A stretch of DNA of 64,000 bases from Bacteroides sp. GTDB lineage: Bacteria > Bacteroidota > Bacteroidia > Bacteroidales > Muribaculaceae. Position 1 is the first letter of the stretch. Each line of letters begins with the position of its first letter. The DNA is taken from NCBI GenBank assembly GCA_014801865.1, contig JAAVDH010000044.1, positions 39,345-103,344 of the forward strand. Reading direction: 5' to 3'. A program made the position numbers and the translations under genes. Below are positions 26,200 to 34,297 of this stretch, in pieces. The notes under the pieces are model-generated. The model saw only the letters and a list, made by a program, of their open reading frames with translations, was not told the origin of the DNA and did no database searches.

Positions 26200-28455
26200 T
26201 CAGAAGTTGAGCCGCACGGTAGCTCCGTAAATCACCGGCTTTCCACGCTGAAGGAATCGGTTGGAGATACTTACGAAACTGAATGTATGGTAGCGCGTGT
26301 CCGTAAGATTCTCGCCCCATATATCAAACGACAGCCAGTCGTGTTCCAGGTGGAGCGATGCTCCGGCAAGAGCGTAGAAGGGCTGGCGGTAGAGATTATC
26401 CTCATCCCAGTAGATAGAACCTACGCCGCGCACATTGGCGTTGACGCTCAGACGATTGACAAATCCCTTGAAGTCACGTGTATAAGTAAGGCCGGCAAAC
26501 AGCGTGTGTGACGGAGCGTAGGGCACCCGTTTGCCGCTGTAGTCGGTACGTCCGTTGTAGAACTCTACGAAGCGGGCATTGGTATATCCGTAGCTGAGAT
26601 TGAAGAGCCACGACTGTGAGGGGGTGTAACGAATCTGAGCCTCAGCACCGTAGCTGCGGGTGCGTCCGGCATTGGTAGTGATACGTCCCGTAGTGGTTCC
26701 ATCGGGGAACATGGTGAGCTGCTGGTCACGGCAGTCAATGTAGAAGAGGGCTATATCGGTGCCTACCTTGCCGTCGTGGCAATTGATATGCGCGCCCAGC
26801 TCATAGTTCCAGCTCTTCTCGGGCTTAAAGCCCACCACATCGTCCACGTCATAATCAGTGCCGAGTCCCATCATGCCCATTACGCGCTGCTGCAGCACAT
26901 CGCTGAACATCTGTGTATTGAATCCTCCTGACTTATATCCCTTGCCTATCGAGGCATACACATCCGAAGCCGACGGAAGCGGTAGGGCATACTCCACCGT
27001 CAATTTAGGCAGCAGCTCTACAAATGACTTCGACAGACTTCCGTAGTCATCTATCTTCACATCGCGGTGGCCGAAGATATCGGCATTCTCGGCCGGGCCG
27101 TTGAATATGGTATACCCCGTATTGGTAAAGCTATGGTAATCAAGCTTCACGTGCTCCCAGTCGACACGCAGTCCGAGATTGATTTTCCATCGGTCAAGCT
27201 CCACAGCGCTCTGATGATAGGCGGCAAAACCTACGGTAGGAGTAGTAAAGTGACTGCCGAGCAGAAACTCGCGCGAGTCCCAGCGTATGGGGTAATGGGC
27301 GTTTATTTCGTTGCGCTTATCCTCGATGAGACGGCTTATACCGTGGTCAAGAAATGTCACCGGCGCATCCATCGAGGTGTGCTTATAGAATGCAAACAGG
27401 CCTCCGAGCCAACTGTAGATACCGCGGTGGCCGCGCGTCACGAGATCCTCGGTAACCGACCATTCATGGCGCTTCTGAGTGAGGGTAAAGTAGTCGAGGG
27501 GCAGGAAATCCTGGTCAAGCGCCATGCAGTCGTCGAGATACTGCACCGATATGATATTCGATACCGTATGGTGCTCCGAGGGATTCCATTTCAGCGTCAG
27601 CCCTTCGGTGAGCAGATTGCGGCGGTAATAGCAGGTATCGTTATAGTTGACCTCACCGGAGCCGGCATATTCATAAGGATAGCCTCCGTTGCGCATTATC
27701 TGGTAAGAGACTACGTTTTCAAGTCCGAACACAGAGGAGGGACGCCATGAGGTTTTCCATCGCAGTGAGCCCGACTTCTCTATATCGCACTTGTAGCCAT
27801 TGTATCGGTTGGTAAAAAAGCCATCGGAATAGTTGAAAGTCAACGCCAGACTCATACCGAGCCCCTCACGCAGGAGGTTGTAATGCGATATGTGCATCCT
27901 CATCGTAGGCCCGTTGGACGTCTCGGCCATAATGCGCGAGCCCTGAAACTTTAGGGGCGAGAGGGTGTAGATGTTAATCAGGCCACCCATGGTGTTGCGT
28001 CCGTAGAGGGTGCTCTGTGGTCCGCGAAGCACCTCTATGCGCTCTATGTCGGCCAGGTCAAAATCGTAACTGTCTTTGTTGAGAAACGGCACATTGTCGA
28101 CGTTCAGCCCCACCACGGGCTGGTCAATGCGCGCCCCTATACCTCTTACATAAATACTCGACGTCATACGGCTGCCGTAGTCGGGGATATAGAAGTTGGG
28201 GGCTATCTCACTCACACCCTTCATGGTCACTATGCCGAGGCGTTCAAGCTGCGACTGCCCTACCACGGTGGAAGCGAGAGGTTTGAGTGTAAGGTCGGCA
28301 CCGGCCTCCTTAATGGCCGTCACAGACACCTCGCCAAGCTCAAGGGCTGAGTATACACTGTCAGCATCGGCATAAGCCTCCGTTACGGCAGACCATGCCA
28401 CAGCACCGCGCAAGGCGGTCATTATCACAGCAAACAGCAGTATATTACGTATCAT
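26200..28455 (-). CDS. TonB-dependent outer-membrane receptor
   Basis: A 751-residue classical TonB-dependent receptor. Signal peptide MIRNILLFAVIMTALRGAVAWSA, TonB-box-like ELGEVSVTAI near 40, plug domain (about 60-170) with IYVRGIGARIDQPVVGLNVDNVP and the conserved IERIEVLRGPQSTLYGRNTMGG, then a 22-strand barrel ending in VIYGATVRLNF. Resembles receptors for siderophores, haem, cobalamin or phenolic compounds more than SusC-type glycan receptors, because it lacks the N-terminal carboxypeptidase-like extension. The frame continues 17 codons upstream, but the promoter at 28471-28501 lies in that part, so the start is the ATG at 28455. First gene of an operon with an unknown lipoprotein. Confidence 0.92.
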   Translation of the reverse strand: MIRNILLFAVIMTALRGAVAWSAVTEAYADADSVYSALELGEVSVTAIKEAGADLTLKPLASTVVGQSQLERLGIVTMKGVSEIAPNFYIPDYGSRMTSSIYVRGIGARIDQPVVGLNVDNVPFLNKDSYDFDLADIERIEVLRGPQSTLYGRNTMGGLINIYTLSPLKFQGSRIMAETSNGPTMRMHISHYNLLREGLGMSLALTFNYSDGFFTNRYNGYKCDIEKSGSLRWKTSWRPSSVFGLENVVSYQIMRNGGYPYEYAGSGEVNYNDTCYYRRNLLTEGLTLKWNPSEHHTVSNIISVQYLDDCMALDQDFLPLDYFTLTQKRHEWSVTEDLVTRGHRGIYSWLGGLFAFYKHTSMDAPVTFLDHGISRLIEDKRNEINAHYPIRWDSREFLLGSHFTTPTVGFAAYHQSAVELDRWKINLGLRVDWEHVKLDYHSFTNTGYTIFNGPAENADIFGHRDVKIDDYGSLSKSFVELLPKLTVEYALPLPSASDVYASIGKGYKSGGFNTQMFSDVLQQRVMGMMGLGTDYDVDDVVGFKPEKSWNYELGAHINCHDGKVGTDIALFYIDCRDQQLTMFPDGTTTGRITTNAGRTRSYGAEAQIRYTPSQSWLFNLSYGYTNARFVEFYNGRTDYSGKRVPYAPSHTLFAGLTYTRDFKGFVNRLSVNANVRGVGSIYWDEDNLYRQPFYALAGASLHLEHDWLSFDIWGENLTDTRYHTFSFVSISNRFLQRGKPVIYGATVRLNF

Positions 28456-28470
28456 TTTCAATCGTTTCTG

Positions 28471-28501
28471 CAAAATTACTCTTTCTGCCTGACGTAAGCA
28501 A
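28471..28501 (-). promoter_or_regulatory. Promoter of TonB receptor/lipoprotein operon
   Basis: Minus strand TTG (28501-28499), 20 bases, TAATTTTG (28478-28471). Full consensus; leader of about 10-15 nt before the ATG at 28455. No Fur box is evident by eye. Confidence 0.8.
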
Positions 28502-28580
28502 ATCAATCGGTCACACCTGATGACGCCACATTGAGATAAAAGAGGCGGAGCTTATCTCTGATTATATTGATAATTATTAG

Positions 28581-28588
28581 TAACTTTG
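28581..28588 (+). promoter_or_regulatory. -7 element of glyS
   Basis: TAACTTTG, 41 bases before the glyS ATG. No good -33 TTG at 19-21 bases. Confidence 0.6.
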
Positions 28589-28629
28589 CAGACTAAACAA
28601 CGCTCATAATTAAAAAACAAAACATACCC

Positions 28630-30171
28630 ATGGCACAGCAAGAAGACGTGTTTAAGAAGATTGTATCACACGCCAAGGAATACGGCTTTGTGTTTCAGTC
28701 AAGCGAAATATACGACGGCCTCGCAGCCGTATATGACTACGGTCAGAACGGTGTAGAGCTCAAGAACAACATCAAGCGCTACTGGTGGGACTCCATGACC
28801 CTGCTCCACGAAAACATCGTGGGTATTGACTCGGCCATTTTCATGCACCCTACCATCTGGAAAGCATCGGGCCACGTAGACGCCTTCAATGACCCCCTGA
28901 TCGACAACCGCGACTCAAAGAAGCGTTACCGCGCCGACGTGCTCATCGAGGAGCAGTTAGCCAAGTACGACGACAAGATAGAGAAGGAAGTGGCTAAGGC
29001 CCGCAAGCGCTTCGGCGAATCATTTGACGAAGCCCTCTTCCGCCAGACCAATCCCCGCATCACCGAGACTGCCGCCAAGCGCGATGCCCTCCACGAGCGT
29101 TTCGCTCAGGCCATGAATGACAATAATCTTGACGAACTCCGCCAGATTATCGTAGACGAGGAAATCGTGTGCCCCATCTCAGGCACCCGCAACTGGACTG
29201 ATGTGCGCCAGTTCAACCTCATGTTCCGCACCGAGATGGGTTCTACCGCCGACGGTGCCATGACCGTATACCTCCGCCCCGAGACCGCTCAGGGTATCTT
29301 CGTCAACTACCTCAATGTACAGAAGACCGGCCGCATGCGCATACCTTTCGGTATCGCCCAGATAGGTAAGGCCTTCCGTAACGAAATCGTGGCTCGCCAG
29401 TTTATATTCCGTATGCGCGAGTTCGAGCAGATGGAGATGCAGTTCTTCGTACGTCCCGGCGAGGAGCTCAAGTGGTTCGCCACCTGGAAGGAATGGCGCC
29501 TGCGCTGGCACAAGGCTCTCGGCCTCGGCGACCACAAGTATCGCTACCACGACCATGACAAGCTGGCTCACTACGCCAACGCCGCCACCGACATCGAATT
29601 CGAGATGCCCTTCGGCTTCAAGGAAGTGGAAGGCATACACTCACGCACCAACTTCGACCTCAGCCAGCACGAAAAGTTCTCGGGCAAAAACATCAAGTAC
29701 TTCGATCCCGAACTCAACGAGAGCTACACCCCCTACGTCATCGAGACTTCTATAGGCGTAGACCGCATGTTCCTCTCAGTGCTCTGCTCAAGCTACGAGG
29801 AGCAGCTGCTCGAGGGCGGCGACAAGCGTGTGGTGCTCCACCTCCCTGCCCCCCTGGCCCCCGTGAAGTGTGCCGTAATGCCCCTGGTGAAGAAAGACGG
29901 CCTGCCTGAAAAGGCCCGCGAGATTGTCAACGACCTCAAGTTTGACTTCGCCACCCACTACGACGAAAAGGACTCGATCGGTAAGCGCTACCGTCGTCAG
30001 GACGCCATCGGCACCCCCTTCTGCATCACCGTCGACCACCAGACTCTCGAGGACAACACCGTGACCCTGCGCGAACGCGACTCTATGGAACAGACCCGCG
30101 TGAATATCAGCGACCTTCACGCTCTTATCCACGACCGCGTAAGCATCAACTCACTTCTGCGTCGTATCTAA
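28630..30171 (+). CDS. glyS: Glycyl-tRNA synthetase (homodimeric type)
   Basis: Class II aminoacyl-tRNA synthetase charging tRNA-Gly. 513 residues of the alpha2 (eukaryote/archaea-like) type common in Bacteroidetes. N-terminal catalytic start FKKIVSHAKEYGFVFQSSEIYDGLAAVYDYG, motif 2 around FRNEIVARQFIFRMREFEQMEMQFF (about 258-282), motif 3 around YVIETSIGVDRMFL (about 370-383), and a C-terminal anticodon-binding domain (about 405-505) with KYRRQDAIGTPFCITVD. All class II core elements are present. Confidence 0.97.
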   Translation: MAQQEDVFKKIVSHAKEYGFVFQSSEIYDGLAAVYDYGQNGVELKNNIKRYWWDSMTLLHENIVGIDSAIFMHPTIWKASGHVDAFNDPLIDNRDSKKRYRADVLIEEQLAKYDDKIEKEVAKARKRFGESFDEALFRQTNPRITETAAKRDALHERFAQAMNDNNLDELRQIIVDEEIVCPISGTRNWTDVRQFNLMFRTEMGSTADGAMTVYLRPETAQGIFVNYLNVQKTGRMRIPFGIAQIGKAFRNEIVARQFIFRMREFEQMEMQFFVRPGEELKWFATWKEWRLRWHKALGLGDHKYRYHDHDKLAHYANAATDIEFEMPFGFKEVEGIHSRTNFDLSQHEKFSGKNIKYFDPELNESYTPYVIETSIGVDRMFLSVLCSSYEEQLLEGGDKRVVLHLPAPLAPVKCAVMPLVKKDGLPEKAREIVNDLKFDFATHYDEKDSIGKRYRRQDAIGTPFCITVDHQTLEDNTVTLRERDSMEQTRVNISDLHALIHDRVSINSLLRRI

Positions 30172-30191
30172 CCCACTAACAAAAAATTATT

Positions 30192-30228
30192 AAGGTCCTT
30201 AGCGTCTTATGATGACCTTAAGGACCTT
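30192..30228 (+). other. Inverted repeat between glyS and lemA
   Basis: AAGGTCCTTA (30192-30201) pairs perfectly with TAAGGACCTT (30219-30228). No T-run follows, so it is a hairpin or operator rather than a clear terminator. A related AAGACCTTAAGG word appears after lemA at 30852-30863. Confidence 0.5.
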
Positions 30229-30246
30229 ATACTCCTTAATAATATA

Positions 30247-30828
30247 ATGAAACGATATCTCATCGCCATAGCAGCCGCCATAGTCATGGCTCTGTCGCTC
30301 AGCTCCTGCAACTACAACTCACTCGTAGAGCAGCAGCAGACCGTAGACCAGACCTGGGCCGAGGTAGAGAATCAGTACCAGCGCCGCGCCGATCTGATAC
30401 CCAACCTCGTCAGCACCGTCAAGGGCTACGCCGCTCACGAAAGCTCTACCCTCGAAAAGGTGACCCAGGCCCGAGCAGCCGCTACCTCAATCACCATCGA
30501 TCCCTCAGACCTAAACGAAGAGACTCTGGCCAAATATCAGGAGGCGCAGAATCAGCTCACCGGAGCGCTCAAGTCGCTCCTGGCTGTCTCCGAGGCATAT
30601 CCCGACCTTAAGGCCAACGAAAACTTCAAGGACCTGCAGGTGCAGCTCGAGGGCACCGAGAATCGCGTGACCACCGCCCGCGGACGCTACACACAGGCCG
30701 TGGCCGCCTACAACTCAGCCATCAAGAAATTTCCCACGGTCATCTATGCCGGATGGTTTGGCTTCACCCCCAAGCCTCAGTTCAAGGCCGAAGCCGGAGC
30801 CTCACAGGCACCCCGCGTGGAATTCTAA
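30247..30828 (+). CDS. LemA family lipoprotein
   Basis: A 193-residue LemA protein. Lipobox SLSSC (Cys21) replaces the usual uncleaved N-terminal helix. The family core follows: NSLVEQQQTVDQTWAEVENQYQRRADLIPNLVSTVKGYAAHE, then AR.AAT, SLLAVSEAYPDLKAN and RVTTARGRYTQAVAAYN, a long alpha-helical bundle. Function of LemA is poorly defined; it is usually encoded beside a TPM-domain (YgcG-like) protein. Here the TPM gene is 14 kb away at 44539-45807 and the immediate downstream neighbour is an FKBP lipoprotein. Membrane-anchored, probably periplasmic. Confidence 0.93.
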   Translation: MKRYLIAIAAAIVMALSLSSCNYNSLVEQQQTVDQTWAEVENQYQRRADLIPNLVSTVKGYAAHESSTLEKVTQARAAATSITIDPSDLNEETLAKYQEAQNQLTGALKSLLAVSEAYPDLKANENFKDLQVQLEGTENRVTTARGRYTQAVAAYNSAIKKFPTVIYAGWFGFTPKPQFKAEAGASQAPRVEF

Positions 30829-30901
30829 ACTCTCCCCTATACATGCCCCTTAAGACCTTAAGGCTCCGACTAATCCTCACTCTCTGTCACAAGCAAAAAG
30901 A

Positions 30902-31456
30902 ATGAAACGTTCATCCCTACTGTTGCCCCTGTTAGCCTGCGTGGTACTCCCCGCAGTCACTACATCGTGTGGCTCCGACGATAACACTCTGGACGATTAC
31001 TACACCTGGTACGAGCAGAATGTCAACTGGTACCACGAGATGCAGGCCCGTACCAACTCCGACGGCACCCCCTACTTCACAGAGTTGTCGCCATCGTTCT
31101 ACCCCAAATCGGGAGTGCTCATACATTACTTCAACGACCGCACTCTCACTGCCGGCAATCTCTCGCCCCAGGAGACGAGTACAGTAGAGGTGTGCTACAT
31201 AGGCCACCTTTGCAATGATCTGGCCTTCGACTCCTCATATCTGCTCGTCGACTCCGTGGCTCACTTTCAGGTCAACGGCGTAATCGAAGGATGGCAGATA
31301 GCCCTCAACGACATGCATGTAGGCGACTCCGCCGAGGTGATCATACCCTTTCTCCAGGCCTATGGCTCGGAAGGCAGCGGCACGATACCCCCTTACTCCT
31401 ACCTGCGCTTCAACATGCGCCTCGACGACATCACCAACTACGAGACACGCCCCTGA
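30902..31456 (+). CDS. FKBP-type peptidyl-prolyl isomerase lipoprotein
   Basis: A 184-residue lipoprotein (lipobox TTSC, Cys23, followed by GSDDN). C-terminal FKBP domain (about 70-175): VLIHYFNDRT, TVEVCYIGHLCNDLAFDSSY, FQVNGVIEGWQIALNDMHVGDSAEVIIPFLQAYGSEGSGTIPPYSYLRFNMRL. The order matches FkpA/Mip-like isomerases, but the family's usual F-x-S substitutions need checking. It would assist folding of exported proteins in the periplasm or at the surface. Likely co-transcribed with lemA (73-base gap). Confidence 0.88.
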   Translation: MKRSSLLLPLLACVVLPAVTTSCGSDDNTLDDYYTWYEQNVNWYHEMQARTNSDGTPYFTELSPSFYPKSGVLIHYFNDRTLTAGNLSPQETSTVEVCYIGHLCNDLAFDSSYLLVDSVAHFQVNGVIEGWQIALNDMHVGDSAEVIIPFLQAYGSEGSGTIPPYSYLRFNMRLDDITNYETRP

Positions 31457-31480
31457 TTCGCGTCACTTACAAAATACTCC

Positions 31481-31530
31481 CCCGAGGAGGTATGCCGATA
31501 ATTCGGAGCCTCCTCTCCGGGGCACGTCGG
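31481..31530. repeat. Short member of interspersed palindromic repeat family
   Basis: Contains GAGGAGGTATGCCGATAAT (31485-31503), one base different from the word at 43020-43038, followed by an imperfect inverted copy (GGAGCCTCCTCTCCGGGG). Lies 25 bases after the FKBP gene and may also stop transcription. Confidence 0.55.
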
Positions 31531-31713
31531 GGTGTTGCCGGCCTCTGATTTATAAGAGCATGGAGGATTTATGATTATTTTAGCGCGGGGGATGTCAATA
31601 TGAAAAACATCTTATTTAAGCACACTGATGAAATAAATTTAGATTTGTAATTTACCCCCCCCCTAAAAATTTGAAAGGTTAACATTATTTCACGCCTATT
31701 TACCTTTAAAATA

Positions 31714-31744
31714 TTGTGCAATTCACAGATTCATACTATCTTTG
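31714..31744 (+). promoter_or_regulatory. Fimbrial operon promoter
   Basis: TTG at 31714-31716, 20 bases, TATCTTTG at 31737-31744. Full consensus. No flanking inverted repeats of the kind that mark invertible promoters were seen. Confidence 0.8.
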
Positions 31745-32076
31745 CACCGTGAAATTGAGATTTATGACTTTGAGATAACATTGCACAACGTTTGATGCCC
31801 TCTCTCTCACCTCGCCCGATGACATATATGTGATATGTTTCGTGAACCACAGCTTATCTCAGTGACTTCACCGCATATCATCCCTAAGGTCTTAATCATA
31901 AGTAGACGTCTTTGTTCGGTCAGGCCTACACCCCCTTGCCGGAGTGACACTTAGATGTGACGCGTACATTGTTCCAAGTGGCTTAGGCCGTCTGACGACA
32001 TCCCATGCCAATCTTGAATACAGTCTTAATCTTTCTCTCACACATATCTATATTGACACCAATCTTACACCCTTCT

Positions 32077-32685
32077 ATGCACACGCATACATCACGGTTA
32101 AAAGCTCTGTCGCGCCTACTGCTGCTCGCCATTCTGGCGGTCATAGCGGTAAGCCCTGTTCATGCCCAGAAGGTAGCTCTCAAGACCAATCTCCTTTACG
32201 ATGCTACTCTAAACCCCAATATCGGAATCGAGAGTGCCATCGCTAAAAAATGGACAGCTGAGCTAACGGGATCTGTCAACGGCTGGGCCATCAGCGACCA
32301 TCGCTGGAAACACTGGATGATTCAACCCGAGGTGCGCTACTGGTTCTGCGACCGTTTCTCAGGTCACTTTGTAGGCGCCCACCTCCTCGGCGGACAATAT
32401 AACGTAGGTGGACTCGACATTCCCGTCAACTTTCTCGGCACCGACTTCCGTAAGCTCAAAGACACCCGCTTTCAGGGCTGGTTCGGCGGCGTAGGTATAG
32501 CCTACGGCTACGCATGGGCTCTGTCGAAGCACTGGAACATCGAAGCCGAAATCGGGCTGGGATGGACCTATACCCGCTACGACCAGTTCCGCTGCACGGG
32601 ATGCGGCAAGAAAATCACCACCGACCATCCCCATAACTATGTCGGCCCGACCAAACTGGCCGTCAACTTAGTCTACGTATTCTGA
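32077..32685 (+). CDS. DUF3575 domain outer-membrane protein of fimbrial operon
   Basis: A 202-residue protein from the ATG at 32077: signal peptide with a hydrophobic core and cleavage after SPVHA-Q, then a DUF3575 beta-barrel-like domain (VALKTNLLYDATLNPNIGIESAIAKKWTAELTG...). DUF3575 proteins head Bacteroidetes fimbrial operons and are thought to sit in the outer membrane. The frame is open 24 codons further upstream, but that part has no signal peptide character, so the later ATG is chosen. Two close cysteines near the C-terminus (CTGCGKK) are unusual for an exported protein. First gene of the fimbrial operon; 34 bases before the DUF3868 gene. Confidence 0.88.
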   Translation: MHTHTSRLKALSRLLLLAILAVIAVSPVHAQKVALKTNLLYDATLNPNIGIESAIAKKWTAELTGSVNGWAISDHRWKHWMIQPEVRYWFCDRFSGHFVGAHLLGGQYNVGGLDIPVNFLGTDFRKLKDTRFQGWFGGVGIAYGYAWALSKHWNIEAEIGLGWTYTRYDQFRCTGCGKKITTDHPHNYVGPTKLAVNLVYVF

Positions 32686-32719
32686 TCATATACCCCACTG
32701 ACACACCCCACACACGACA

Positions 32720-34171
32720 ATGAAAAGAATCATACTCTATCTGCTCTCTCTCATAGCCGGCGGCAGCATCATGTCGGCGGCAGCGCGTGTCATTATGCCC
32801 GTGGCGGTTGACAGCGTAAGCTATGATCGTCAGGGCGACAATATGGTGTTTCACATGAATGTCGACCTCAGCGCCACCGACATACAGTCGACCCGTGCAC
32901 AGATACTGACCCCCATCATCGCCTCGGCCACCGACAGCCTCGAACTGCGTCCCGTAGGCGTATACGGCCGCCAGCGCTATATCAACTACCTGCGCAATGG
33001 CAGCCACCCCCTCGGCGGAGAAAGCGAAATGATGTATCGCCGCGAGGAGCGCCCCGCCGACCTCGACTATACCCAGACCGTGGCGTGGCAACCCTGGATG
33101 GATAACTCGGAGGTACTCCTGCGCCGCACCGTCTACAGCTGCTCCAACTGTCTCATCGACGAGCGCATCGACCCCCTCACGAGCTACTTCCGCATCAACC
33201 CCGCCATACCCGAGATAGTCTACTTCCCCGCTCCCGCCCAGGGACCCAAGATGGAGACCCTCGAAGGCGAAGCGTTCATTGACTTCGTGGTAGACAAGAC
33301 CGATATCCGACCCTCTTATCGCAACAACGTGCGCGAGTTGGGCAAGATTCAGGCCTCGATCGACACCGTGCTCAACGACCCCGATGTACGCATCACCGGC
33401 GTATGGCTCAAAGGCTTCGCATCGCCCGAGTCGCCCTACTCCCACAACCGCGACCTGGCTATGGGACGTACCGACGCCCTCAAGCACTATATCAATCAGC
33501 TCTACAAATTTCCCGGCGAAATCGTAGAGACCGCCTTCGAGCCTGAGGACTGGGAAGGATTGCGCCGCGCCGTCGAAAAGTCAAACATCGACAACCGCGC
33601 AGCCATACTCGCTCTCATCGACTCCGACATGGAGCCCGACGCCAAGGAGGCAAAAATAAAGCGCACCTATCCCAAGGAATACAAGTTTATGCTTGACAAC
33701 TGGTATCCTGCTCTGCGTCATACCAACTACCGTATCACCTACGAGATCAGCCGCTTCGACGATGTGGACAAGATACGCCATGTGATGGAGACCCGACCCT
33801 CACGCCTCTCGCTGCGCGAGTTCTTCATACTCGGCAACAACGCCGAGCCCGGCAGCGACGAATTCAACGAGGTGTTTGAGACCGCCGTGCGTATGTATCC
33901 CGACAACGAGATAGCCAACATCAACGCCGCCAATGCTGCCCTGCAGCGAGGCGACTATACCACCGCCGAACGCTACCTTAGTCGCGCCGGCAACTCCCCC
34001 GAGGCTATCTATGCCCGCGGAGCACTCGCCTTCCTCCAAGGCGACTATGACACTGCCGAGCGTCTGATGCGCCAGGCCTCGTCCATCGAAGCCTCGAAGT
34101 CGACCCTCGACGAAATAGACCGCATACGCAACCATAACTCTAATCATATCACTTCAAAATACTTTGAATAA
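32720..34171 (+). CDS. DUF3868/OmpA-like protein with TPR tail, fimbrial operon
   Basis: A 483-residue exported protein. Signal peptide 1-22 (LIAGGSIMSAAA). N-terminal DUF3868 region (about 25-165), an OmpA-like segment (about 180-265: EAFIDFVVDKTDIRPSYRNNVRELGKI...RDLAMGRTDALKHYI) that probably contacts peptidoglycan, and a C-terminal TPR-like helical part (about 385-480: ANINAANAALQRGDYTTAERYLSRAG). DUF3575 plus DUF3868 is the standard head of Mfa-type fimbrial operons; the pair probably anchors the fimbria to the envelope. Exact role unproven. Confidence 0.88.
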   Translation: MKRIILYLLSLIAGGSIMSAAARVIMPVAVDSVSYDRQGDNMVFHMNVDLSATDIQSTRAQILTPIIASATDSLELRPVGVYGRQRYINYLRNGSHPLGGESEMMYRREERPADLDYTQTVAWQPWMDNSEVLLRRTVYSCSNCLIDERIDPLTSYFRINPAIPEIVYFPAPAQGPKMETLEGEAFIDFVVDKTDIRPSYRNNVRELGKIQASIDTVLNDPDVRITGVWLKGFASPESPYSHNRDLAMGRTDALKHYINQLYKFPGEIVETAFEPEDWEGLRRAVEKSNIDNRAAILALIDSDMEPDAKEAKIKRTYPKEYKFMLDNWYPALRHTNYRITYEISRFDDVDKIRHVMETRPSRLSLREFFILGNNAEPGSDEFNEVFETAVRMYPDNEIANINAANAALQRGDYTTAERYLSRAGNSPEAIYARGALAFLQGDYDTAERLMRQASSIEASKSTLDEIDRIRNHNSNHITSKYFE

Positions 34172-34177
34172 CCTCAA

Positions 34178-34235
34178 AAGAAGCATAACTTAACCTCAAA
34201 AAAAAGCATAACATTAGCTTCCGCCATGTCGGAAG
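34178..34235 (+). promoter_or_regulatory. Direct repeats and hairpin ahead of the major fimbrillin gene
   Basis: The 126-base gap holds two copies of CCTCAAAA(N)AAGCATAAC (from about 34172 and 34194) and a hairpin, CTTCCG (34218-34223) with CGGAAG (34230-34235). An unstructured A/T-rich leader follows to the ATG. This arrangement could stabilise or process the major-subunit transcript (inference). Confidence 0.45.
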
Positions 34236-34297
34236 TCAATGTCAATCCCAGTAAAAAATAATAAATCAAATAATAATCAATTCAATTTCACATCATT

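Larger units (their letters stand above)
31457..32076. other. 620-base gap before the fimbrial operon: repeat, promoter and long leader
   Basis: No gene in this stretch. It holds the palindromic repeat at 31481-31530, a run of ten C at 31655-31664, the fimbrial promoter at 31714-31744 and a leader of roughly 325 nt. The leader has a TATATGTGATATG word at 31828-31840 and no obvious riboswitch. Its length suggests post-transcriptional control (inference). Confidence 0.6.

Noticed and set aside
31600..31800. Invertible fimbrial promoter
   Set aside because: No pair of inverted repeats flanks the promoter and no tyrosine invertase gene is nearby.
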